A stretch of DNA of 64,000 nt from Faecalibacterium prausnitzii (GTDB taxonomy: Bacteria > Bacillota > Clostridia > Oscillospirales > Ruminococcaceae): NCBI RefSeq assembly GCF_003324185.1, contig NZ_PXUP01000002.1:1-64000 (forward strand), given 5' to 3'. The notes beneath the pieces are model-generated. The model searched no databases. It saw only the letters and a list, made by a program, of their open reading frames with translations, and was not told the DNA's origin. Positions 1 to 7,607 of the stretch are shown here, one piece after another (within the stretch, counting starts at the first letter, position 1; the number at the start of each line of letters is the position of its first letter). The position numbers and the translations under genes were made by a program.

Positions 1-51
1 TAAAATACGTTCAGCATCTTCAAGCTTTGCATCTCTTACTAATATATCCAT
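1..51 (-). CDS. GNAT-type acetyltransferase, N-terminal fragment (gene runs off the left edge)
   Basis: Only the first 17 codons are in the window, reading MDILVRDAKLEDAERIL from an ATG at 51. This pattern (a strand, then an acidic 'xxxDAExI' helix) is typical of the start of GNAT N-acetyltransferases, but too little is present for a substrate guess. The start is well supported: a GGAGG ribosome site lies about 7 bases upstream on the minus strand. The codons are AT-rich, unlike the cob genes to the right, which hints at a different origin. It has its own promoter-like sequence downstream of the cob operon terminator, so it is probably a separate unit. Confidence 0.55.
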   Translation of the reverse strand, partial: MDILVRDAKLEDAERIL

Positions 52-91
52 AACTGTTCCTCCGTCAATTCCGATTTGTTGAACTAAGCCG

Positions 92-100
92 AGTATACCA
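92..100 (-). promoter_or_regulatory. Extended -10 promoter element for the left-edge gene
   Basis: On the minus strand the sequence TGGTATACT is an extended -10 (TGn plus TATACT) about 40 bases before the start codon at 51. No good -35 is visible. It lies downstream of the cob operon terminator and would let the left-edge gene be transcribed independently. Confidence 0.45.
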
Positions 101-142
101 TACCAGCCAATGAAAGAATACCCCTCTAGGGGAGAATTGGTT

Positions 143-183
143 AAAAAAAGCGTTCAAAGTGCGCCGCAGAGCACTTTGAACGC
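143..183 (-). terminator. Intrinsic terminator of the cobalamin operon
   Basis: A perfect 13-bp stem (150-162 with 171-183, loop of 8) is followed on the minus strand by a run of seven T (143-149). It lies 15 bases past the cbiC stop codon, so it ends the long minus-strand cob operon. Confidence 0.85.
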
Positions 184-197
184 GAACAATAAAAATA

Positions 198-872
198 TTA
201 TTTCCATCCCCGGTCGGTGGGGTCCAGCATCCCGGCGGCGGAATACACCAGCGCGTTGCAGATGGCAGCGGCAACATTGCTGCCGCCCTTGCGCCCCATG
301 GCAACGATAGCGGGCACACCGTGGGCGGTGCAGACGCTGAACAGCCGCTCCTTGCTCTCCACCACGTTCACAAAGCCCACCGGCACCCCGATGACCAGCG
401 CAGGGCGCAGCCCGGCGGTTTCGATCAGGTCGGCAATGGTCAGCAGCGCCGTGGGTGCGTTGCCCACCGCAAGGATGGCACCGGGGTGTTCGGCGGCGGC
501 TCTTTGCATGGACGCCACCGCCCGGGTAGTGCCGTTGGCCTTTGCCAGCGCGGCTACCTCCGGGTCTGCCATGTAGCACAGCGCTGTGCTGCTCAGCCGC
601 GCAAGGCCCGGCTTTGTAATGCCGGAAAGCGCCATGTTGGTGTCGGTAACGATGGGTGCAGCGGCTTGCAATGCCGCCACGCCCGCCGCCACCGCGCCGG
701 GGGTAAAGCGCAGGTTGCGGGCGTAGTCAAAATCGGCGGTGGTGTGGATGACCCGCTTGACCACGGCGGCAGTCTCCGGCGGTGGGGTCAGGCCCATTGC
801 GTCCAGCTCTGCGGTGATGATAGAAAGGCTCGTCCGCTCGATATCGGCGGGCAGATGGTGCTGTGGGGTCAT
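198..872 (-). CDS. cbiC: Cobalt-precorrin-8 methylmutase CbiC
   Basis: The 224-residue product matches the CbiC/CobH family in length and content. It would move the methyl group from C-11 to C-12 of cobalt-precorrin-8 to give cobyrinate, in the cytoplasm. The family's N-terminal 'I...S..II..EL' helix is followed by a segment around residues 70-95 with the DTNMALSGI motif, which contributes the ligand pocket, and a GFVNVVESKE stretch near residue 165. Its ATG overlaps the cbiP stop by 4 bases (ATGA), so the two are translationally coupled. It is the last gene of the riboswitch-led operon. Assignment is by family recognition and context. Confidence 0.93.
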   Translation of the reverse strand: MTPQHHLPADIERTSLSIITAELDAMGLTPPPETAAVVKRVIHTTADFDYARNLRFTPGAVAAGVAALQAAAPIVTDTNMALSGITKPGLARLSSTALCYMADPEVAALAKANGTTRAVASMQRAAAEHPGAILAVGNAPTALLTIADLIETAGLRPALVIGVPVGFVNVVESKERLFSVCTAHGVPAIVAMGRKGGSNVAAAICNALVYSAAGMLDPTDRGWK

Positions 873-2365
873 ACAGTGTTCCTCCCTTCCAGTCCCATGG
901 CGGCGTACAGGGCGTTCATGTCCAGCGCCCGGCGCACGCCGTCGGCCAGCAGGTCAAACTGCTGCTGACGGTACTCCTGCATGGAGAGCAGCGGTGCATC
1001 GGCAGGGGAGATGCCCTTGCGGCTGCACAGCAACTGCACCAGTTTTTCGGTCAGCTCCCCGGTATCAAACAGGCCGTGCAGATAAGTGCCCGCCACGTTG
1101 CCCTGCACGCAGCCCTCGGCGCTGCCGTCTGCAAGGCGGCAGAAGGGCACACCCTGCACGGTAGTGCGCCCGGTATGGATCTGGTAACCGGTCAGCACTG
1201 CCCCCGCCAGCTGCGGCGCGGTGACGGTGGCAGTATCCTGTGTGCGGTGCTTGGCGTCCGTAAACACAGTCTGGATGGGCAGCAGCCCCAGCCCGCGCAC
1301 GGTCTGGCTGCGTCCGCTCTCGGTGCCCTCGGGGTCGGCAAGGGTCTCGCCCAGCATCTGGTAGCCGCCGCATACGCCCAGCACCGGCGTGCCGGCAGCT
1401 GCCAGCTTTTGCACCGCAGCTTCCAGCCCGCATTGCCGCAGCCAGAGCAGGTCGTCTATGGTGTTTTTTGTGCCCGGCAGTATGACCACATCTGGTGCGC
1501 CCAGCTGCCGGGGGCTTTGCACATACCGCACGCTCAGCAGCGGGTGCTGCTCCAGCGGCATAAAATCCGTAAAATTGGAGATATGCGGCAGCCGCAGAAT
1601 GGCAGCATCCAGCGGCTTGACGGCGGTGCTGCTTTCCAGCCGGGAGGAGAGGGAGTCCTCGTCCTCGATATCTACCCGCAGGTAGGGCACAACGCCCAGC
1701 ACCGGCAGATGGGTCTTTTCCTCCAGCATGGTAAGGCCGGGTTTCAGGATGGCGGCATCGCCCCGGAACTTGTTGATGACCAGCCCCTTGATGCGTGCCC
1801 GCTCGGCGGGTTCCAGCAGCTCTACCGTGCCGTACAGCTGCGCAAACACGCCGCCCCGGTCGATATCTCCCGCCAGCAGTACCGGTGCATCCACCAGCTT
1901 TGCCAGCCCCATATTGACGATATCGTCCGCTTTTAAGTTGATCTCTGCCGGGCTGCCTGCGCCCTCGATGACGATGATGTCTACCTCTTCGGCCAGACTA
2001 TTGTATGCGGCTAAAATGTCCGGGATCAGGCTCTTTTTCAGTTTGAAGTAGGCGGCTGCGGGCATCTGTCCGCGCACCTCGCCGTTCACGATGACCTGAC
2101 TGCCCACATCGCTGCTGGGTTTGAGCAGAATGGGGTTCATGCGCACATCCGGTTCTATGCCGGCAGCCTGTGCCTGTACTACCTGTGCGCGGCCCATTTC
2201 CAGCCCATCCCGGGTGACAAAGCTGTTCAGCGCCATGTTCTGACTTTTAAAGGGGGCTACCCGGTAGCCGTCCTGTGCAAAAATACGGCACAGCGCGGTG
2301 CACAGCAGGCTTTTGCCCGCCCCGCTCATCGTGCCCTGCACCATGATACATTTTGCCCGGCTCAT
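869..2365 (-). CDS. cbiP: Cobyric acid synthase (glutamine-hydrolysing) CbiP
   Basis: The product (498 residues from the chosen ATG) amidates the b, d, e and g side chains of adenosylcobyrinate a,c-diamide using glutamine and ATP. An N-terminal P-loop (VQGTMSGAGKS) starts the dethiobiotin-synthase-like domain. The C-terminal class I glutamine amidotransferase domain carries the nucleophile motif GVCGGYQMLG and a catalytic-His region GTYLHGLFD. The frame stays open upstream to 2692, but AGGAGGTGCTTGC directly before the ATG at 2365, plus the normal N-terminus MSRAKCIMVQGT, fixes the start. It overlaps cobD by 4 bases upstream and cbiC by 4 bases downstream. Confidence 0.95.
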   Translation of the reverse strand: MSRAKCIMVQGTMSGAGKSLLCTALCRIFAQDGYRVAPFKSQNMALNSFVTRDGLEMGRAQVVQAQAAGIEPDVRMNPILLKPSSDVGSQVIVNGEVRGQMPAAAYFKLKKSLIPDILAAYNSLAEEVDIIVIEGAGSPAEINLKADDIVNMGLAKLVDAPVLLAGDIDRGGVFAQLYGTVELLEPAERARIKGLVINKFRGDAAILKPGLTMLEEKTHLPVLGVVPYLRVDIEDEDSLSSRLESSTAVKPLDAAILRLPHISNFTDFMPLEQHPLLSVRYVQSPRQLGAPDVVILPGTKNTIDDLLWLRQCGLEAAVQKLAAAGTPVLGVCGGYQMLGETLADPEGTESGRSQTVRGLGLLPIQTVFTDAKHRTQDTATVTAPQLAGAVLTGYQIHTGRTTVQGVPFCRLADGSAEGCVQGNVAGTYLHGLFDTGELTEKLVQLLCSRKGISPADAPLLSMQEYRQQQFDLLADGVRRALDMNALYAAMGLEGRNTV

Positions 2366-3414
2366 GCAAGCACCTCCTGTAAGGTTTTTAAAAGCTGCTG
2401 GTTTTCCGGCGCGGTGCGCACGGCGGTGCGGTACCAGCTGCCGTCCAGTCCGGGGTAGTTGCCGCAGCTGCGCAGCACGATGCCGCGCGGCCGCAGGGCA
2501 TCGCCCAGCGTTTCCGGCGCCTGAAACAGCAGGTAATTCGCGCTGCCATCCAGCACCCGCAGCCCCAGTGCGTGCAGCCCGTCCCGCAAAACAGGACGCT
2601 GCTGCGCGATAAGCACTTGCACCCGGGCTACATAGGCGGTCTCGTCCAGCGCCGCCAGCCCCGCCGCCTGTGCAAGGCTGGAAACTGCCCACGGCTGCCC
2701 GGCGGCCTGCATCTTATCCAGCAGGGCGATGTTGCTGCACAGGCAGTAGCCCAGCCGCACTCCGGCCATGCCGTACAGCTTTGTAAAAGCTTTCAGGATG
2801 ATGAGGTTCGGGCTTGCCAGCAGCTTTTTGGCAGACAGCGCTTCGCTTTCCGGTAAAAAGTCCAGAAAGCACTCGTCCACCACCAGCAGCGCACCGCAAG
2901 CTTCACACCGGCGCAGCAGCGCCTCTACCAGTGCTAGCGGCGTCAGCTGTCCGGTGGGGTTATTGGGCTGACAGAGGAATACCATGTCGGTGTCCTCATC
3001 CACAGCGGAAACAAACGCTTCCGTCACTGCAAAATCTTCGCTTTCACGCAGGAAATGCCGCCGGACGGTGCAGCCCGCGGTTTCCAGCGCGGCGGCATAC
3101 TCCGCAAAGGTAGGGGCGGGCAGCAGGGCAGTGCGGGGCTTTGCCGCCCACACCAGCCGGAAGATCAGGTCTGCCGCGCCGTTGCCGCACAGGATATGCG
3201 CTGCAGGCACGGTTTCGTGCACTGCCAGCTTTGCCCGCAAAGCGCGGCAGAGGGGGTCAGGATAGCGGTCTGCGGTGGCAAGCGCGGCGGTGATGGCCTT
3301 TGCCACCCCCTCCGGCAGTCCCAGCGGGCTGACATTGGCCGAAAAGTCCAGCGCGTCCTGTCCGTACTGCGCCCGGTAACCTGCCCAGTCGCCGCCATGT
3401 ACAAGCTGCATCAT
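2362..3414 (-). CDS. cobD: Threonine-phosphate decarboxylase CobD (PLP-dependent)
   Basis: This 350-residue fold-type I aminotransferase-like protein resembles histidinol-phosphate aminotransferase. Sitting between cbiB and cbiP it is best read as L-threonine-O-3-phosphate decarboxylase, which makes (R)-1-amino-2-propanol phosphate for the nucleotide loop. The N-terminus has the family's HGG and LDFSANVSPLG pattern, CQPNNPTGQL binds cofactor phosphate, and the Schiff-base lysine lies in LKAFTKLYGMAGVRLGY. CobD and HisC are close relatives, so the specific reaction rests mainly on the neighbours. Start and stop overlap both flanking genes by 4 bases. Confidence 0.88.
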   Translation of the reverse strand: MMQLVHGGDWAGYRAQYGQDALDFSANVSPLGLPEGVAKAITAALATADRYPDPLCRALRAKLAVHETVPAAHILCGNGAADLIFRLVWAAKPRTALLPAPTFAEYAAALETAGCTVRRHFLRESEDFAVTEAFVSAVDEDTDMVFLCQPNNPTGQLTPLALVEALLRRCEACGALLVVDECFLDFLPESEALSAKKLLASPNLIILKAFTKLYGMAGVRLGYCLCSNIALLDKMQAAGQPWAVSSLAQAAGLAALDETAYVARVQVLIAQQRPVLRDGLHALGLRVLDGSANYLLFQAPETLGDALRPRGIVLRSCGNYPGLDGSWYRTAVRTAPENQQLLKTLQEVLA

Positions 3415-4361
3415 AAAATACCTCGTATCACCAGCCCAAGCGCCAGCGCCAGCAGGCTTTCGGCGTACATCATGCGGTCAGCGCGGCGGATATCCTCCGG
3501 CTCAATGGGACGCACGGCATCGCCGATGGTGGGCTTAGGGTAGTATTGACCAAAATAGTAGGCAGGCCCCGCCAGCTGCACGTTTAGTGCACCGGCGCAG
3601 GCGCTCTCGGTCTGGGCACTGTTTGGGCTGGCATGGTTGCGCCTGTCCCGCCGCCAGATGCGCCACGCGCTGCGGGCATCGTTGCCGGTCAGGGCAGCAG
3701 CCGCCACCCACAGCAGGGCGGCAATGCGGCTGGGCAAAAAGTTCGCAATATCATCCAGCTTTGCCGCTGCACGCCCAAAGCGCAGATATCGCTCGTTTTT
3801 GTAGCCCACCATGCTGTCCATGGTGTTGATGGCCTTGTAGGTCAGTGCCAGCGGAGCGCCGCCCAGCAGCATATACAACAGCGGTGCGATCACCCCGTCG
3901 CTGGCGTTTTCCGCCACGGTCTCCACAGTGGCTTTGGTCACGCCTTCCGCAGTCAGTGCCTGCGTATCCCGCCCCACGATGCGGCTCACGGCAATGCGGG
4001 CGGCAGGCAGGTCGGGCTTTGTCAGCTCCTGGTAGACGTTCATACTCTCCTGCACAAGCCCCTTTGCCGCCAGGGCCTGTCCGCACCAGAACATCTGCAC
4101 TGCCAGTCCCAGCAGCGGGTGCAGGGCGGCGGCTCCCATGCAGACAAGGCTTGTGATCGCAAAGGTGCCCACCGGTAAGCAAAAGGCCAAGATGTGCCCG
4201 CCCCAAAGCTCACCCTTTGGCGTTTTGGGCAGGCGGGCACGCAGCCCTTTTTCCAGCGCAGAGATGGCTTTGCCCATATACACTACCGGGTGCGGCAGCC
4301 ACGCAGGGTCGCCGAAAACGGCATCCAGCACAAAGCCGCCCAGTACCGCGTAGCCGATCAT
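3411..4361 (-). CDS. cbiB: Adenosylcobinamide-phosphate synthase CbiB
   Basis: This 316-residue membrane protein couples aminopropanol phosphate (from CobD) to adenosylcobyric acid. The family signature LDAVFGDPAWLPHPVVYMG is at residues 12-30. Hydrophobic segments follow near residues 60-95 and 165-235, along with the conserved NTMDSMVGYKN and NFLPSRIAALL motifs. The SPNSAQTESACAGALNVQL segment near residue 245 is also characteristic of CbiB. It overlaps the cobC-like gene by 4 bases upstream and cobD by 4 bases downstream. Confidence 0.95.
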   Translation of the reverse strand: MIGYAVLGGFVLDAVFGDPAWLPHPVVYMGKAISALEKGLRARLPKTPKGELWGGHILAFCLPVGTFAITSLVCMGAAALHPLLGLAVQMFWCGQALAAKGLVQESMNVYQELTKPDLPAARIAVSRIVGRDTQALTAEGVTKATVETVAENASDGVIAPLLYMLLGGAPLALTYKAINTMDSMVGYKNERYLRFGRAAAKLDDIANFLPSRIAALLWVAAAALTGNDARSAWRIWRRDRRNHASPNSAQTESACAGALNVQLAGPAYYFGQYYPKPTIGDAVRPIEPEDIRRADRMMYAESLLALALGLVIRGIL

Positions 4362-4957
4362 GCCTGCGCCTCCTTTGTGTACTGTACGGTCTTTACCAAA
4401 TGCAGTACCCGCTTTGCCGCCCAGTCCTTAGCGTCCAGCACAAAGCCGCCGGCGTTGGGGGCGCACCATTCGTAATAATTTTTGTGGGGCAGGGCATAAC
4501 GCTCCATGGCGGCCATTTGGGTGCCGCCGTGGGCTAAGATGACCAGCATCTCTTCGCCATCCGCAAGGCTTTTGTCCACCAGCGCAGAAAAAGCCGCGCA
4601 AATGCGCTCACAGAATGCAGCCTTGGTCTCGCCGTCCGGACAGGGGCTTTCACAGTTGGCGGCTACCCATGCAAGGTAGTCCGGGTCGTGCTCCATTTCA
4701 ATATAATTTCTCCCCTCAAAGCTGCCAAAGCACATCTCCTTCAGCCCGTCTATTTCTACGAGCCTTGCGCCCGGAAACAGCACCTCAGCGGTCTGCCGGG
4801 TGCGGCAAAGCGGGGTAATATACACAGTCTTAGGGGAAATATCTGCCCGGCACAGCATAGCGCGCCCGGCGGCAGAAAGCGGGATATCCCGCTGCCCCTG
4901 ATAGCGCTTTTCGGCGTTGTATTCGGTCAGGCCGTGACGTAATAAATAGATCAGCAT
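4358..4957 (-). CDS. cobC: Histidine phosphatase, probable alpha-ribazole-5'-phosphate phosphatase (CobC-like)
   Basis: The 199-residue product starts MLIYLLRHGLTEYN, with the phosphohistidine motif RHG at residues 7-9 typical of the phosphoglycerate-mutase-like histidine phosphatases. A second active-site motif, LAHGGT, is near residue 153, and LCRTRQTAE matches the family's substrate arginine region. Within the cob operon it most likely removes phosphate from alpha-ribazole phosphate or adenosylcobalamin 5'-phosphate; the substrate is inferred. The frame is open to 5014, but a GAAAGGAGAA ribosome site and the canonical N-terminus favour the ATG at 4957. It overlaps the short cobU-like gene by 7 bases. 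Confidence 0.82.
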   Translation of the reverse strand: MLIYLLRHGLTEYNAEKRYQGQRDIPLSAAGRAMLCRADISPKTVYITPLCRTRQTAEVLFPGARLVEIDGLKEMCFGSFEGRNYIEMEHDPDYLAWVAANCESPCPDGETKAAFCERICAAFSALVDKSLADGEEMLVILAHGGTQMAAMERYALPHKNYYEWCAPNAGGFVLDAKDWAAKRVLHLVKTVQYTKEAQA

Positions 4958-5277
4958 TCCGGCAATTCTCCTTTCAAAACGGTGGGGATGCCGCAGAACA
5001 TCTGCACCACGCACTTAGCGCGTGCCGCCAGCATACAGGCCAGCCGCCCGGCGTTTTCCCGCGCGGCACGCTCGGCCGGGTCTATGGGCACCACACCGCC
5101 GCCCACCTCGGTGGACAGCACGATATCATAAGCGGATAATTTGTCCGCAAGTTTCTCAAGCTCAGCATTGTCCTTGCACCCGGCGGCAAGCTGCTGCGCA
5201 TCTGTGATGCAGCGGCCGGGCAGGGTGCGGGCAAAGGTGCGCTTGCCGCTGTACAGCGGCCCGGTGATAAAGATCAT
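4951..5277 (-). CDS. Short CobU-like P-loop protein, second copy in this operon
   Basis: This 108-residue protein has a CobU-type P-loop (MIFITGPLYSGKRTFA) and the CobU C-terminal signature EVGGGVVPIDPAERAARENAGRL, followed by a CGIPTVLKG ending. The middle part of normal CobU (about 60 residues, including the D-E-x-x-x-R-x-x-x-H block that carries the guanylylated histidine) is absent. A full-length cobU lies one gene upstream, so this looks like a shortened paralog. It may keep nucleotide binding but probably cannot do the guanylyltransferase step. The ATG at 5277 overlaps cobS by 4 bases, an arrangement that suggests the gene is maintained. The function is unknown. Confidence 0.75.
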   Translation of the reverse strand: MIFITGPLYSGKRTFARTLPGRCITDAQQLAAGCKDNAELEKLADKLSAYDIVLSTEVGGGVVPIDPAERAARENAGRLACMLAARAKCVVQMFCGIPTVLKGELPEC

Positions 5278-6026
5278 AACAGCCCTCCCCATTGGCAGGC
5301 GCACAGCGCCGCCAGCATCCACAGCTCAGTCTTTTGCAAAAACCACCCGGCGAGATCGCCGGTAATGCCGCCCAGCTGCTGTACGGCTACATGGTGATAC
5401 CACAAAAACAGCAAGATTGCAACTGCCGCCAGTGCTCCGCCGCCTAAAGCCAGCAGCGCCCCACAAAGCAGTATCGCCAGCACTGCCAGCACATTGCGCA
5501 CAGCGGTACGGTCGGCAGCGGAGGCAAAGGTGTGGGCAAGGCCGGTGTTTTTAGCCATGGGAAAGGCCGCCACCGCAAGGCCGGAAAGTGCCCGCTCCAG
5601 CACCAGCGCCAGCGTCCACAGCGCGCCCACCCGGGGGGTGAACTGCACACAGGCGGCGAGGCAGAGGTAAGCCGCAAAATAGCTGCACAGCCGGATGACC
5701 GCAAAGGCACCGCAGTGCGGGTCCTTTAAAATTTCCAGCTTCTTTTCCCGGTCGCCGTAGCTGGCAAGGGCGTCACAGGTGTCGGCATAGCCGTCCAGAT
5801 GGATGCCGCCGGTCACCCACACCGGCACAAGGCAGAACCCTGCCGCCCGCGCCGGGGCGGGCAGCGGCAGCACACCGCACACGCACCACAGTGCCCCGCA
5901 TAAAAGCCCCACCAGCGGAAAGGCGCACAGCGCGTACCGCATATTCTTTTCGTTCCACGCAAACTGCGGCACCGGCACCGCCGAAAACATGGCAAAGGCC
6001 ACCGCAATGGTCTGCAAAACGATCAT
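5274..6026 (-). CDS. cobS: Adenosylcobinamide-GDP ribazoletransferase CobS (cobalamin synthase)
   Basis: This 250-residue polytopic membrane protein joins adenosylcobinamide-GDP to alpha-ribazole (phosphate). The defining motif GGIHLDGYADTCDALAS, with metal-binding acidic residues, is near residues 73-89, followed by the DPHCGAFAV stretch. Five to seven hydrophobic helices are visible. The N-terminus has the family's 'FSAVPVP' segment. It overlaps cobU by 4 bases upstream and the short cobU-like gene by 4 bases downstream. Confidence 0.95.
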   Translation of the reverse strand: MIVLQTIAVAFAMFSAVPVPQFAWNEKNMRYALCAFPLVGLLCGALWCVCGVLPLPAPARAAGFCLVPVWVTGGIHLDGYADTCDALASYGDREKKLEILKDPHCGAFAVIRLCSYFAAYLCLAACVQFTPRVGALWTLALVLERALSGLAVAAFPMAKNTGLAHTFASAADRTAVRNVLAVLAILLCGALLALGGGALAAVAILLFLWYHHVAVQQLGGITGDLAGWFLQKTELWMLAALCACQWGGLL

Positions 6027-6544
6027 TTTTCCACTCCTTTATAATAGACAGGGATGCCGCACACCACCCGCACTACGGCGTCTGCCCGGGCGGCAAGGGC
6101 GTTGTTCACCCGTGCCAGCGCCAGCAGATAGCGGTCGGTATCCCCGGCATAGTCCGCGCCGCCGCTGAATACCTCGTTGGAGACAACGATCAAGTTTTCG
6201 CACTGCGCGGCAAGGCTCTCCAGCCCCTGCAAAATGTGCTCGGCGGCGGCATCGCCCGCTCCGGCGGGGTCGTACAGCTCGTTGGCGGTCAGGTTGCCCA
6301 AGTCCTCCAGCAGTGCGGTACCCCTGCGGGGCAAATGCACCGTCTCTAAATGCAGCGGGCACTCGAGGGTCTCAAACTGCTTTGCAGCGCGCATTTTGCG
6401 GTGCTTTTCCACCCGGGCGGCGCACTCGGCATCCCACACCTGCATGGTGGCCAGATAATACCGCGGCAAAGCACTGCGCAGCACGAGAGCTTCGGCGTAT
6501 TCGCTTTTGCCGCTGGCAGCGCCGCCCAGTACCAGCGTCAGCAT
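6023..6544 (-). CDS. cobU: Adenosylcobinamide kinase / adenosylcobinamide-phosphate guanylyltransferase CobU
   Basis: The 173-residue product has normal CobU length. It phosphorylates adenosylcobinamide and then transfers GMP. The P-loop GGAASGKSEYAE is at residues 7-18. ATMQVWDAECAARVEKHRKMR (about residues 32-52) holds the conserved region whose histidine is guanylylated. VVSNEVFSGG and the RYLLALARVN block are the C-terminal signature. The frame stays open to 6862, but MLTLVLGGAASGKS at 6544 is the canonical start. It overlaps cobT by 7 bases and cobS by 4 bases. Confidence 0.93.
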   Translation of the reverse strand: MLTLVLGGAASGKSEYAEALVLRSALPRYYLATMQVWDAECAARVEKHRKMRAAKQFETLECPLHLETVHLPRRGTALLEDLGNLTANELYDPAGAGDAAAEHILQGLESLAAQCENLIVVSNEVFSGGADYAGDTDRYLLALARVNNALAARADAVVRVVCGIPVYYKGVEK

Positions 6545-7602
6545 TGGGGCGTATACGGCGCAATGCCGCCCTCCGCAAAGGAATAGCACCCCTCGTACAC
6601 CGCCAGCGCCATGTCCCACAGTGGGATACTGGCCACTGCGCCGGTACCCTCGCCCAGATGCAGCCCGGCGGTAAGCAGGGGCGTTTTGCCCAGCGCGTCC
6701 AGCACCAGCCGGGCGGCAGGCTCGGTGGAGCAGTGGCTGGCAAACACGGCCTTGGCCGCTGCCGGGCACAGCCGCACGGCGCACAGCGCTGCCACCCCGC
6801 TGATGAAGCCATCCATCAGCACGGGCACACCCGCCAGCGCCCCGCCCAGGAACATCCCGCACAGACCGGCGATATCAAAGCCGCCCAGTTTGCCCAGTAC
6901 GTCCAATACGTCATCGGGGTCGGGGGCATTGCAGGCAATGCCCCGCCGGATGGCCTCCACCTTGCGGGCAAGCCCTGCATCGGAAAGCCCTGCACCGCGC
7001 CCAGTCATGGTCTGTACCGGCTGTGCCAGCAGCACGGCAGCAACAGCGCTGGAGGTGGTGGTGTTGCCAATGCCCATCTCACCGGTGGCCACAAGCCCGT
7101 AGCCCTCGGCGGCAAGCTGCCGGGTCAGGGCGATGCCCCGGCCAATGGCCTCCACTGCCTCGGCGCGGGTCATGGCAGGGCCTTTGGTAAAGTCCGCAGT
7201 CCCGGCGGCAATGCGGCAGTCCCGCACGCCGGGTACGGGCGCACCGACAATGCCCAAATCCACCGGCAGCACATCGCAGTGCGCCGCCTGTGCCATCCTG
7301 CATACGCTGGTGCGCCGCGCAGCAAGGTTCTCGGCTACGGCGCGAGTCACGCTCTGGTCGGTCTGGCTTATGCCCTGCGCCACTACGCCGTTGTCCGCAC
7401 AGAGCACCACCACCGCTCGGCGGGAAAAATCAAACTGCGCCGTGCCGGTCAGCGCGGCGGCATCCTCCAGCATCGTCTCCAGTGCACCCAGTCCGCCCAA
7501 GGGTTTGGCAAGGCTTGCCCAGTGGGCGTGGGCGGCGGCGCGGGCGGCTTCGTCCGGCGGGGTGATGGCAGCAAGCAGCTGCATCAGTTCAGCTTCGGTC
7601 AT
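6538..7602 (-). CDS. cobT: Nicotinate-nucleotide--dimethylbenzimidazole phosphoribosyltransferase CobT
   Basis: CobT activates the lower-ligand base by moving ribose phosphate from nicotinate mononucleotide, making alpha-ribazole phosphate. The product (354 residues) shows the N-terminal ITPPDEAARAAAHAHW and LAKPLGGLGALE motifs, GEMGIGNTTTSSAV in the middle, and the catalytic-glutamate region LGEGTGAVASIPL near the C-terminus. Two starts are possible: 7611, which overlaps the cbiA stop as ATGA, and 7602, which has better spacing from AAAGGA. The frame continues to 7731 without a convincing start. No base-synthesis genes (bza, bluB) are nearby. Confidence 0.93.
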   Translation of the reverse strand: MTEAELMQLLAAITPPDEAARAAAHAHWASLAKPLGGLGALETMLEDAAALTGTAQFDFSRRAVVVLCADNGVVAQGISQTDQSVTRAVAENLAARRTSVCRMAQAAHCDVLPVDLGIVGAPVPGVRDCRIAAGTADFTKGPAMTRAEAVEAIGRGIALTRQLAAEGYGLVATGEMGIGNTTTSSAVAAVLLAQPVQTMTGRGAGLSDAGLARKVEAIRRGIACNAPDPDDVLDVLGKLGGFDIAGLCGMFLGGALAGVPVLMDGFISGVAALCAVRLCPAAAKAVFASHCSTEPAARLVLDALGKTPLLTAGLHLGEGTGAVASIPLWDMALAVYEGCYSFAEGGIAPYTPQC

Positions 7603-7607
7603 TTTCG

